Assembly: GCA_030640625.1 (NCBI GenBank)
Contig: DAOWJB010000167.1
Span: 1 to 47,672, forward strand
Origin: Bacteroides sp.
GTDB lineage: Bacteria; Bacteroidota; Bacteroidia; Bacteroidales; SM23-62
Length of the DNA: 47,672 nt
Direction: 5' to 3'
Within the stretch, counting starts at the first letter, position 1. Every line of letters starts with the position of its first letter. The position numbers and the translations under genes are program-made. The notes beneath the pieces are model-generated. The model searched no databases and was not told where the DNA came from. It was given only the letters and a program-made list of their open reading frames with translations. Below, one piece after another: positions 32,676 to 40,869 of the stretch.

Positions 32676-33824
32676 ATGGTAAAACATACAACAATCGTAT
32701 TTATTCTGCTGATAATGGCAGGGAAAGTGGGCTTTGCCGGCGATGGGATTGGTGGCGATGGAATTGATGGCAAAAATACCCTGAGGATCGTATTCGCAGG
32801 AGATATCATGGGGCATGATTCCCAGATCAATGCAGCTTTTGTAGATTCTACGGAGGGCTATGATTATGAGAGTTGTTTTTCATACCTGACACCATACCTG
32901 CAGGATGCCGATATTGCCGTCGGCAACCTGGAAGTCACCCTTGCAGGTCCCCCATACAAGGGATATCCACGGTTCTCCAGTCCGGATGCCCTGCTGGACG
33001 GCTTGTTGAATGCGGGCTTTAATGTGATGGTCAATGCCAACAACCATGTACTTGACCGTGGCAGAGACGGACTCGAGAGAACACAAGAGGTAGCAGGAAA
33101 AAAAGGCATGATCCTGACCGGTTCATTCATCTCTTCCGGACACCGGGAGCAATGCTACCCCCTGATCCTTGAAAAGAATGACATCATGCTTGCCATGCTG
33201 AACTATACTTACGGCACCAATGGTCTGAAGGCTGATACACCGAATGTTGTAAATTATATCGATACCCTGCAGATATTCCGGGATATTCAGAAAGTAAAAC
33301 TGGTTGAACCCGATTTTGTGATCGCCACCATTCACTGGGGGAAAGAATACCAGCGCCAGGAAGATCAAGTGCAACGCGCACTCGCCAGCTTCCTTTTCAG
33401 GCAGGGAGTGGATGCCATAATAGGTTCCCATCCACATGTAGTGCAGCCTGTTGATTATACCCAGGCAGATACTGGCTATCATCAGCTTGTTGTCTACTCA
33501 CTTGGGAATTTCATATCTAACCAGCGGGACAGGTACCGCGACGGGGGTATAATTTTCGGACTTGAACTGGAGAAGTCTGATCAGACAAGGATCACCGGAT
33601 TTGATTACCTGCCAGTCTGGGTTCACAAACCACTACATGACGAAAAGCGGGTATTCAGGCTCATTCCCGCCAACCTGCCGGATGAAAAAGTTGAGCGGAT
33701 CGGTTTTACCGGAACCGAGTTGTCTGGTTTCAGACAATTTTATCAGGATACCAGGGATCACCTTTCAAATGTACCCGAAAACAGGTTCTACCTGGAAAAC
33801 CAGCTCCTCCAGGAACACAAATAA
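32676..33824 (+). CDS. CapA-family (PGA_cap) metallophosphatase-like protein
   Basis: A 382-residue protein with a signal peptide (about 1-20). The PGA_cap domain has FAGDIMGHDSQ, ADIAVGNLEVTLAG, NANNHVLDRGRDGL, IHWGKEY and GSHPHVVQPV, and YSLGNFISNQ. The domain is related to calcineurin-like metallophosphoesterases; CapA proteins take part in poly-gamma-glutamate capsule handling in Bacillus. There is no capBC here, so another envelope polymer is possible. It follows the TPM gene by 18 bases. A second CapA protein is at 37653-38735. Confidence 0.88.
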   Translation: MVKHTTIVFILLIMAGKVGFAGDGIGGDGIDGKNTLRIVFAGDIMGHDSQINAAFVDSTEGYDYESCFSYLTPYLQDADIAVGNLEVTLAGPPYKGYPRFSSPDALLDGLLNAGFNVMVNANNHVLDRGRDGLERTQEVAGKKGMILTGSFISSGHREQCYPLILEKNDIMLAMLNYTYGTNGLKADTPNVVNYIDTLQIFRDIQKVKLVEPDFVIATIHWGKEYQRQEDQVQRALASFLFRQGVDAIIGSHPHVVQPVDYTQADTGYHQLVVYSLGNFISNQRDRYRDGGIIFGLELEKSDQTRITGFDYLPVWVHKPLHDEKRVFRLIPANLPDEKVERIGFTGTELSGFRQFYQDTRDHLSNVPENRFYLENQLLQEHK

Positions 33825-33825
33825 A

Positions 33826-35295
33826 TTATTTCAACCTTCTAATTCCCTGTTTCGCTTTATTTCCTATACTATTCTTATAGGCTGACCGGTTCATTTTCAG
33901 GCAGGTATGATAACTTTCCAGGGCCTTCTCTTTTTTACCCATATCTTCATATATCATCCCCATGAGAAGGGCAGCGTTGGAAGGGAAATACCAGGAAGAA
34001 CCCTGCCCGTTTTTAATGACCTCATGGTATTTAACAATGGCCTCATCTATTTCCCCCAGGCAGTCTGAGATCCTGGCCAGGCGGTAAGTATACTCCAGGG
34101 AATCCCGTTGAGAAGCCAGGTCACCAGGGTAGATCCCCAGCAGGATTTCACGTGATCTCCAATAGTGTCCGCCATCAAAGTATAACCTTGATTTTAACAG
34201 ACCAGGATTGGGTGGGGTTTTCTCGCCTGCTTCCCTGAAGGCCTGTTTGTCTGCATCCAGGATCATGTTCCCCTTTTGGATAACATTCTCGCGGGCTTCC
34301 CGGTAAGCCGCAGAATCCCCATTTAGATAATAATACCAGCTGAGCTTGTGCCAGGCTGTTTTAACATAATGATCCCCCCGGGTTGTCTGCAAAAACTGAA
34401 GCAGTTGGTCGCCGGCTTCTGATTGAAAGTTGTTCAGCATGGCCTCACCAAGTAACAGGTCAAGGTAGCTGAAGCTTGTTTCACCTGGATCCTGCCGCCA
34501 GGTACCAAGGATTTCTGTCACTTCCCGGCTGTGGCCGGATTTCAAAGCATGGTAGGCATAAAAGTACCTCTGCAGGGTAACCGTGTCACTGCCACAATCA
34601 GTAAGTGGTCTGCCTGTTCCCTCCTCTAAACCGGTCATCTGCCTGGCATACAAAAGAATAAGACAAGACTCCAGCCTGTTGGCCCCGGTTGAACCATCAT
34701 GGTAATCCCCAAGATATTCCAATCCCATCTCTGCATCTCCCCGTATCCCGAAGATCTTCATCAACCAGTTGTATTCGGCAGGGGCTGAACCCGCAACCAG
34801 GTAAATCAACCCTCCAAGTTTTTCATTGACAGGATTTTCAGGCACTGCGGATTCCAACTGGCGGAGATATCGTTTTGCCACGTAGAAATTGCGTGCAGCT
34901 TTGAGGTTGTCACCATGGTAGGCATTCAGGAAAGAGGATTGCAGGTGAATGGCCGATATCACAGACAGCCGGCCTGGCAGGTAACCGAACCGAGAGCGGA
35001 TGGAATCCAACCTTTCCACTGATTTTGAGAGGTAATTTTCATAGCTGGCCCTGTCACCCCCGATAAGGGCATCAAGGAATTCCAGGTAATTTTCGAGATA
35101 CATGATCTCAAGTACCATTTCATGACCCCCACGGAAGGCCTCAATCAGGCTGTCGGCCGTATCAAATTGCAGGGAGAGGATCTGATTGAGTATGCTGGAA
35201 TAGTTTTCCGATGAGGAGTCTTGTGATATGGCCCTGGTCCCGGCACAAAAAAAAACCAGGCAAATGGCGATATACTTTGTGACGTTTGCCAACAT
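33826..35295 (-). CDS. Secreted TPR-type repeat protein
   Basis: From ATG 35295 there are 489 residues with a signal peptide (MLANVTKYIAICLVFF to AISQ). The remainder is alpha-helical with repeats, clearest at the C-terminus: EAIVKYHEVIKNG, FPSNAALLMGMIYEDMGKKEKALESYHTCLKMN. It resembles the large helical-repeat proteins of the TTC39/Iml2 type found in Bacteroidota, but no function is known. The frame is open up to 35496 by overlap with the preceding gene; that portion is not part of the protein. Sits 67 bases after the zinc-ribbon gene on the same strand. Confidence 0.75.
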   Translation of the reverse strand: MLANVTKYIAICLVFFCAGTRAISQDSSSENYSSILNQILSLQFDTADSLIEAFRGGHEMVLEIMYLENYLEFLDALIGGDRASYENYLSKSVERLDSIRSRFGYLPGRLSVISAIHLQSSFLNAYHGDNLKAARNFYVAKRYLRQLESAVPENPVNEKLGGLIYLVAGSAPAEYNWLMKIFGIRGDAEMGLEYLGDYHDGSTGANRLESCLILLYARQMTGLEEGTGRPLTDCGSDTVTLQRYFYAYHALKSGHSREVTEILGTWRQDPGETSFSYLDLLLGEAMLNNFQSEAGDQLLQFLQTTRGDHYVKTAWHKLSWYYYLNGDSAAYREARENVIQKGNMILDADKQAFREAGEKTPPNPGLLKSRLYFDGGHYWRSREILLGIYPGDLASQRDSLEYTYRLARISDCLGEIDEAIVKYHEVIKNGQGSSWYFPSNAALLMGMIYEDMGKKEKALESYHTCLKMNRSAYKNSIGNKAKQGIRRLK

Positions 35296-35362
35296 TGAAA
35301 AAAAAAGCTGCCGGATCCAGAAAACTGGATTGGACAGCCCATGGAAATTTTTCTTCTGGATT

Positions 35363-36124
35363 TTAATCTTCCTTGTCAGTGTCAACAAGTATCCTACCGC
35401 AATATTCGCAGACGATGATCTTCTTCCTGGAAGCGATATCCAATTGTCTTTGCGGTGGGATCTTGTTAAAACAACCCCCACAGGCATCCCGCTCAACAGT
35501 CACAACCGCCAGGCCGTTTCTGGCGTTATTCCGGATCTTATCATAAGCAATGTAAAGCCGGGGTTCAATCATGCCCCGTATATCACCGCGTCTTTTATCG
35601 AGTACTTCTTCCTCCTTCTGGGTATCAGAGATAATCTCGTCAAGTTCTGCTTTTTTATTATTAAGATCACCCTGTCTCTCTTCCAGCACGACATTTGAAT
35701 CAGCAATGTGTTGTTCCTTCTCAGTAACCTGTTCATTGAATTCATTCTTTCTCTTTTCTGCCAGTTCGATCTCGAGGGTCTGGAATTCGATCTCTTTTGA
35801 CAGGGAATCATACTCCCTGTTATTTCTCACATTATTCTGCTGTTCTTCGTATTTCTTAATCATGCTCTGTGCACTGGCTACCTCATTGTTCTTTTTTGAA
35901 ATGGCCTCCTGGAGGGTCTTCGCCTCTGATTCGATATTACCGATCCTGGTCTCCAACCCGACAATTTCATCTTCCAGGTCCTGCACCTCAAGGGGCAGCT
36001 CACCACGAAGTATTTTAATTTTATCTATATCTGTATCAACCTGTTGTAAATCGTATAAAGCCTTCAATTTCTCTTCAACAGACATTTCGGCGACATCGCC
36101 GGCCTTTGTCTTTTCTGCAACCAT
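35363..36124 (-). CDS. Coiled-coil protein with C4 zinc ribbon
   Basis: A 253-residue protein. Residues about 15-185 are a long heptad-rich coiled coil (for instance VEEKLKALYDLQQVDTDI, EEQQNNVRNNREYDSL). The C-terminus carries two Cys pairs, CGGC and CEYC, making the zf-RING_7-like ribbon. Family members from Bacteroidota and Chlamydia (CdsZ-like) bind nucleic acids or secretion components, but no role is known here. The gene is one base from the Nif3 gene, a pairing that recurs across Bacteroidota. Confidence 0.88.
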   Translation of the reverse strand: MVAEKTKAGDVAEMSVEEKLKALYDLQQVDTDIDKIKILRGELPLEVQDLEDEIVGLETRIGNIESEAKTLQEAISKKNNEVASAQSMIKKYEEQQNNVRNNREYDSLSKEIEFQTLEIELAEKRKNEFNEQVTEKEQHIADSNVVLEERQGDLNNKKAELDEIISDTQKEEEVLDKRRGDIRGMIEPRLYIAYDKIRNNARNGLAVVTVERDACGGCFNKIPPQRQLDIASRKKIIVCEYCGRILVDTDKED

Positions 36125-36125
36125 T

Positions 36126-37220
36126 TTAAAAATAATTTACTGGATTTGTATTCACCTCCGACAAATGAACCGCAAATTTAGTGAATTTTTTTGTAAGTAA
36201 TTCATAAAAAATCTCTTTGGTGAATTGCTCACTTTCATAATGCCCGATGTCTGCTATCAATATCCTGCCATCCGCATCGAAAAATTGGTGATATTTAAAA
36301 TCGCCACTAACAAAGACATCCGCCCCTGCTGCTATGGCCTTGGACAGGAGAAAACTTCCGCTGCCGCCACAAAGGGCTACCCTTTTAACCTTCCTTCCGA
36401 GTAAACCGGTATGCCGAACAAAGGGAGTGTTAAACCGCTCCTTAAGCAACTGCAGAAATGACTCCTCATCAAGTGGTTCTTCCATTTCGCCAATAGCCCC
36501 GGAGCCGGCCCTGTCATAGGCATTGGCCAGGGGATAAATATCATAGGCAACCTCCTCATATGGATGGGTGCGGATCAATGCTCGGATGATCTGGTTCTCC
36601 CTCTCTTTTGGGAAGATGGTCTCTACCCGTAATTCCGCTTCGGTATGCATGCTGCCCTTCTCCCCCACAAAGGGATCAGTATTTTCTGAGCCCCTGAAGG
36701 TGCCTTCCCCCGGCGCATTAAAACTGCACATGTCATATTCTCCGATATGGCCGGCACCGGCTTTGAATATGTCTTCCCTTACGGCAGCGGCATGATCAGC
36801 CGGCACGAAGAACACCAGCTTTCGCAACTGGTTTGCCATGGGAGAGAGGATCACAGTATCGTTCAAACCCAGTTTTTCAGCAATTTTTTGGTTGACACCG
36901 GTATGTACTGCATCCAGGTTCGTATGCGCAGCATAGATGGCCAGCTGCTTACGCACGGCCTCAATGACCAGACGCTCCGTATAGTTTGACCCGGTCAGCT
37001 TAGTGAGCCCGCCGAAAATAAGCGGATGATGCGATATGATCAGGTTGGCCCCCAGGCGCAGGGCTTCTTCAATCACCTTTCCGGTAATATCAATACAAAG
37101 CAGCGCAGCATTTACTTCCTGGCCCGGATCACCGGTCTGGAGACCTGCATTATCATAGGACTCCTGATAAGACAGGGGAGCAAAAGATTCAATATAATTT
37201 GTGATTTCCCTTACTTGCAT
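36126..37220 (-). CDS. Nif3-like dinuclear metal centre protein
   Basis: A 364-residue protein, the long form with an inserted PII-like domain (about 125-230, includes VRIETIFPKERENQIIRALI). Metal motifs: ISHHPLIFGGLTKL, AAHTNLDAVHTGVNQ, and C-terminal SGDFKYHQFFDADGRILIADIGHYESEQF. Known structures are toroidal hexamers with two metals; in E. coli the relative YbgI acts as GTP cyclohydrolase-like, but function is largely unassigned. Start at 37220, 8 bases after the merR stop, and the next gene begins one base later. Confidence 0.92.
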   Translation of the reverse strand: MQVREITNYIESFAPLSYQESYDNAGLQTGDPGQEVNAALLCIDITGKVIEEALRLGANLIISHHPLIFGGLTKLTGSNYTERLVIEAVRKQLAIYAAHTNLDAVHTGVNQKIAEKLGLNDTVILSPMANQLRKLVFFVPADHAAAVREDIFKAGAGHIGEYDMCSFNAPGEGTFRGSENTDPFVGEKGSMHTEAELRVETIFPKERENQIIRALIRTHPYEEVAYDIYPLANAYDRAGSGAIGEMEEPLDEESFLQLLKERFNTPFVRHTGLLGRKVKRVALCGGSGSFLLSKAIAAGADVFVSGDFKYHQFFDADGRILIADIGHYESEQFTKEIFYELLTKKFTKFAVHLSEVNTNPVNYF

Positions 37221-37228
37221 CGAACAGG

Positions 37229-37570
37229 TCAGTGATCCATCTCTTCTTTGATTTCCAGCAACATTTTCCGGATGTTATGCAGCTTCTGGATTACCTCCAG
37301 GTTGTGAATGGCATCGTCCTTGTTCTCTTTCATCTTCAACTGCGCTCCCTTCAACGTCATGCCCCGTTCCTTGACCAGATGATAAATGATATGAAAATTA
37401 TCAATATCTTCCTTGGTAAAAAGCCTGTTACCCTTTTTATTCTTCTTGGGCTTGATAATATCAAACTCCTTCTCCCAAAATCGAATAAGTGAGGTATTTA
37501 CATCAAACATCTTCGCTACTTCTCCAATACTATAAAACAGTTTTTCTACCTTGGGTTCTTTATAGGGCAT
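37229..37570 (-). CDS. MerR-family transcriptional regulator (short)
   Basis: A 113-residue protein with the MerR helix-turn-helix and wing: YSIGEVAKMFDVNTSLIRFWEKEF (10-33), then NRLFTKEDIDNFHIIYHLVKERGMTLKGAQ and a dimerisation helix. No cysteine or drug-binding domain follows, so the effector is unknown. This type, with FWEKEFD and PKKNKKGNR, is common in Bacteroidota beside Nif3. It probably governs its own operon with nif3 and the zinc-ribbon gene. Confidence 0.92.
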   Translation of the reverse strand: MPYKEPKVEKLFYSIGEVAKMFDVNTSLIRFWEKEFDIIKPKKNKKGNRLFTKEDIDNFHIIYHLVKERGMTLKGAQLKMKENKDDAIHNLEVIQKLHNIRKMLLEIKEEMDH

Positions 37571-37652
37571 GGAAGGCGGAATAAATTTTATCTAAAATAG
37601 GAAAATTGCTTTGAAATATCAATAAATTATTCTTTGCCAAGTCAGGAATGTT

Positions 37653-38735
37653 TCAAAGTTCAGATTTTCCAACTTCTTCCGGTAGGGTAATAATGCCGTC
37701 CTGATCTATATCCAGGGGGATCTCCGGGAAGTCTGCCCGGGTCAGCTCCTGCAATTTGGTAATGGCTCTATTCAAGGGATCAATGCTTACCCCGCCGCTG
37801 CCTGGCTGGTATATAGGAATAATTTCCCCCTGCAGAAACTTTCCTTCAGGAGTCACATAAACTTTCATGATAGGAGCGATACCTTTGGGTCCCCTGAGAT
37901 TAAACCTGCGGTAGGTGCAAAAATTACCCAGGCTGTAGATGATAAATCTGTCCCTGTATATCTCAACAGCCCTTGTAACATGTGGACCATGGCCAAAGAC
38001 AATATCCGCCCCTGAATCTATCACCCTGTGGGCGAAGGCATACACATTCCCGCGACCCGCCCCCAGGTATACTTCATTCTGGCGTGTGACATGTTGATGA
38101 TCAGCCCCTTCGGCTCCGCCATGAAAGGAAACAATGAGAATATCACACCTTGCCCTGAATGAGTCAACCATGGAAGCCGCTGCATCCAGGTCATCCAGAC
38201 CATAACACCCCAGGTTTGGAGCAAAAGCAATCAATCCGTAACGGATCCCGTTCTTGACAACGACCACAGAAGGAGAAAAATACGATCCCGCAAAAGCCAT
38301 GCCGTGGCTTTCGAGAACCCATTCCGTTTGTTTCTTCCCGGCAGAACCGAAATCATTGGCATGATTGTTTGCGAGGCTGAGCATATCAAAACCACCATCA
38401 ACAAGGCAATGAACATAATGGTCGGGCATCCTGAACACAAAACACTTTGTAGTGTCTTTACATCTTTTTGGCTTTCCCAAATCGCCTGCAAAGGTCCCCT
38501 CCAGGTTGCCGACAGTAATATCCGCATCCTGCAGTATGGAGTTTACCTCATGCAGGAGAGGTTTGCAATCATTCCCGGGCGGAAGGTAAATGGCAGAGGG
38601 ATAATCTGTCCCCATCATGATATCTCCCACACCTAAAACTGTTAATGTATCGGAGCAAATACCTGAGGAATCCTGCTGGGCCTTAACAGGAATGATAAAG
38701 AAAATACATAGCAGGAGTGAGAAAGACTTAATCAT
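37653..38735 (-). CDS. CapA-family protein with C-terminal EF-hand loop
   Basis: A 360-residue protein with a signal peptide (about 1-19). The PGA_cap domain is clear: GVGDIMMGTDYPS, ADITVGNLEGTFAG, LANNHANDFG, VSFHGGAEG, GHGPHVTRAVE and YSLGNFCTYR. At 342-353 the sequence DIDQDGIITLPE is a perfect 12-residue EF-hand calcium loop (Asp1, Asp3, Asp5, Gly6, Ile8, Glu12). Its start overlaps the end of the M23 gene by 8 bases, so the two are cotranslated. Role unknown; CapA-like envelope function plus calcium binding is an inference. Confidence 0.88.
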   Translation of the reverse strand: MIKSFSLLLCIFFIIPVKAQQDSSGICSDTLTVLGVGDIMMGTDYPSAIYLPPGNDCKPLLHEVNSILQDADITVGNLEGTFAGDLGKPKRCKDTTKCFVFRMPDHYVHCLVDGGFDMLSLANNHANDFGSAGKKQTEWVLESHGMAFAGSYFSPSVVVVKNGIRYGLIAFAPNLGCYGLDDLDAAASMVDSFRARCDILIVSFHGGAEGADHQHVTRQNEVYLGAGRGNVYAFAHRVIDSGADIVFGHGPHVTRAVEIYRDRFIIYSLGNFCTYRRFNLRGPKGIAPIMKVYVTPEGKFLQGEIIPIYQPGSGGVSIDPLNRAITKLQELTRADFPEIPLDIDQDGIITLPEEVGKSEL

Positions 38736-39702
38736 AGCTTTGCCCGGGACGCATGGAGAGTATTATCATCCGGTCAAACTCCTGTGCAGTCAGATCTTCA
38801 AAATAATAGTTTATGGGATTGATCTTTTTCCCGTTGAGATGAACTTCATAGTGCAGGTGGGGAGCCGTGGAAAGTCCTGTGCTGCCAACGTATGCAATAA
38901 CATCTCCCCGCTTGACCTCCTTGCCTTTCCAGAGATTGTTGAAGCCATCAAGATGGGCATACAGTGTAGTATATCCAAAACCATGGTTAATGATTAATTT
39001 ATTCCCATATCCTCTCCTTGACCGTTCAACAAGTTCAACGGTCCCATCTGCTGTCGCATATACTTCCGTCCCGGTAGGCGCAGTAAAATCCATCCCGTAA
39101 TGGAACTTTTTGATCTTATAAATAGGGTGTATCCGGAAACCCCAACCAGCAGCTGTCCTGGTGAGGTCTTTATTGGCAATGGGTTGAATAGCAGGCAATG
39201 AGGACAGTTGACGCTCCCTGTTCTTGGCCATTTCGATTACATCATCGTAAGATTTGCTCTGAACATAAACCGCTTTTGTCAGCTTGTCAAGACGCTTTGC
39301 TGTTTCAATGATCAGGTTTGAATTGTCATAGCCCTCCATGAATTCATAACGGTTCACCCCGCCAATTCCAGCATCCCGCACTGAGTGTGGAATCGGATCA
39401 GCATTGAAGATGGTGCGGTAAATATTATCATCCCGTTTCTCGATATCGTCCAGTACAGTTTCCAGATTGCCTATCTTCTGGTTCAGGATATCATATTGCT
39501 GGTTCAGCTGCTTATTCTCCCTTTTCAATACCTTTTCCTTGGGTGTATCAAAAACTGATGAGTAGAAGACGTTCAGCAAAATGGCTATAAGCAGCAAGCC
39601 CGACAGGTAGGACATCAGTATCAGCAGCCTTTTTTTCAGGCTTGGCCTGATCTTGTCATAGCTCAGCGATTCAGTATTATAACGGTACTTGGACTTGCCC
39701 AT
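38728..39702 (-). CDS. M23 metallopeptidase, membrane-anchored with coiled coil
   Basis: A 324-residue protein. A cytoplasmic N-tail (1-25), one membrane helix (26-48), a coiled coil (55-90) and a linker carrying DPIPHSVRDAGIGG at 102-115 precede the LytM domain. Zinc and catalytic residues are intact: His201 and Asp205 in FHYGMD, His250 in LYAH, His282 and His284 in PHLHYE. M23 enzymes cut peptidoglycan cross-bridges. It sits between a paralogue (39756-40718) and a CapA gene, which it overlaps by 8 bases. A cell-wall remodelling unit is likely. Confidence 0.93.
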   Translation of the reverse strand: MGKSKYRYNTESLSYDKIRPSLKKRLLILMSYLSGLLLIAILLNVFYSSVFDTPKEKVLKRENKQLNQQYDILNQKIGNLETVLDDIEKRDDNIYRTIFNADPIPHSVRDAGIGGVNRYEFMEGYDNSNLIIETAKRLDKLTKAVYVQSKSYDDVIEMAKNRERQLSSLPAIQPIANKDLTRTAAGWGFRIHPIYKIKKFHYGMDFTAPTGTEVYATADGTVELVERSRRGYGNKLIINHGFGYTTLYAHLDGFNNLWKGKEVKRGDVIAYVGSTGLSTAPHLHYEVHLNGKKINPINYYFEDLTAQEFDRMIILSMRPGQSYD

Positions 39703-39755
39703 TGTTTTTACAGTTCGCTGTCAAAAATAGGAAATATTTTTCTACTCAAAAAGAG

Positions 39756-40718
39756 TTAATTATCAACCTCTCTGGAAAGATTGATAATTTGTGAATATTC
39801 CTTTGGACTGAGGTCTTCTGCGTAATAATGCTTGGGGTTCTCTGCACGTCCTTTTACCCGGATCTCATAATGCAGGTGTGGACCGGTAGATTTACCGGAA
39901 TCACCAATTGTACCAATGATATTACCCCTTTTGATTTTTTGTCCCTTGTGCACCAGGATATCATGCAAATGTCCATAACGGCTGGTATATCCAAAACCAT
40001 GATCGATGAGGACTTCTTTACCATACCCATTTTTGGATACCTTGGTCATTTTAACCACCCCGTCACCCGTGGCATATACGTTGGTCCCGATAGCCCCGGC
40101 AAAATCCAATCCCCTGTGCATGGCCCTGCGCTTAGAAATAGGGTCAATACGCATTCCAAATACAGAACTGATCCAATAAAAATCCTCCAGGGAAATCGGC
40201 TGGATAGATGGTTTATGAACCAGTATGTATTGGTGCTTATCTGCCTCCACGAGGAGGTCCCGGAAGGAGCGGGACTGGATATCCATCCTGATGCCGGTCA
40301 GGTCAGCCCTCTTGTTCAGGTCTACCATGAGTCTGGAATTCTCGTAACCATGCAGATTACCGTAGCGCTCGGCACCACCAAGACCAGCCTCCCTTATGGA
40401 ATGCGGAATGGGATCCAGTTCAAAAAAAGAGCGGTAAATATGATCGTCCCAATGCTGAATATCAACCAGGATAGCTTCAAGCTCCCTGATCTTTTCCTCA
40501 CAGGTTTGGTATTTCTCAAGGATGGCTTCCTTTTCTGCCTGCAATTTTACCTCTTTGGGATTCGACAGATAGCTGTTAACGGTGACCCTGACAATCAGGG
40601 ACAGAGAAACTGCTACAACTGTGTATAAGGCGAATCGTCTAAGCCGGGCCTGTAAGGTTGGTTTGTCGGGCTCGAAACGATGCGAAACGGGATCAAAATG
40701 AAATCGCTGTCTACTCAT
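39756..40718 (-). CDS. M23 metallopeptidase, paralogue of the next gene
   Basis: A 320-residue protein with the same plan as its neighbour: N-tail, membrane helix (about 29-47), coiled coil (55-90), the DPIPHSIREAGLGG motif at 102-115, then the LytM domain with His201, Asp205, His250, His281 and His283. All zinc ligands are present, so it should be active. The two arose by tandem duplication and have diverged to roughly a third to a half identity by eye. It lies first in the minus run, 53 bases before its paralogue, with a possible promoter in the TTTG-rich stretch at 40731-40770. Confidence 0.93.
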   Translation of the reverse strand: MSRQRFHFDPVSHRFEPDKPTLQARLRRFALYTVVAVSLSLIVRVTVNSYLSNPKEVKLQAEKEAILEKYQTCEEKIRELEAILVDIQHWDDHIYRSFFELDPIPHSIREAGLGGAERYGNLHGYENSRLMVDLNKRADLTGIRMDIQSRSFRDLLVEADKHQYILVHKPSIQPISLEDFYWISSVFGMRIDPISKRRAMHRGLDFAGAIGTNVYATGDGVVKMTKVSKNGYGKEVLIDHGFGYTSRYGHLHDILVHKGQKIKRGNIIGTIGDSGKSTGPHLHYEIRVKGRAENPKHYYAEDLSPKEYSQIINLSREVDN

Positions 40719-40745
40719 GCAACATCATATTAGTCACGAAAATAT

Positions 40746-40807
40746 AAATTCAAACAAATTCAAACAAATCTCTCTATAAAAAAACTAATTTTACAGCTTA
40801 TTAGTTT
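40746..40807. promoter_or_regulatory. Tandem 10-bp repeat and hairpin between M23 and alaS
   Basis: AAATTCAAAC occurs twice in direct succession (40746-40755, 40756-40765). AAACTAAT (40782-40789) pairs with ATTAGTTT (40800-40807) around 10 bases; on minus it is followed by six Ts, like a small terminator. On minus the repeat offers several TTTG boxes 18 bases before a TATATTTT sequence, a possible promoter for the M23 gene. Confidence 0.4.
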
Positions 40808-40869
40808 AGAGCCTAAAACACAGATCATTTAACGCAAATTATTAAAGAAGGTTACAATTTATTCATCCT

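Noticed and set aside
32452-32830. Ala- and Pro-rich frames across the glycine-rich end of the TPM protein
   Set aside because: They arise from the GGC/GGT repeat coding the Gly tail read in other frames.
35295-35496. N-terminal extension of the TPR protein
   Set aside because: It overlaps the zinc-ribbon gene and would hide the clear signal peptide starting at 35295.
40719-40869. T-box riboswitch upstream of alaS
   Set aside because: The gap is too short, no T-box sequence or specifier stem is present, and the small hairpin faces the other strand.
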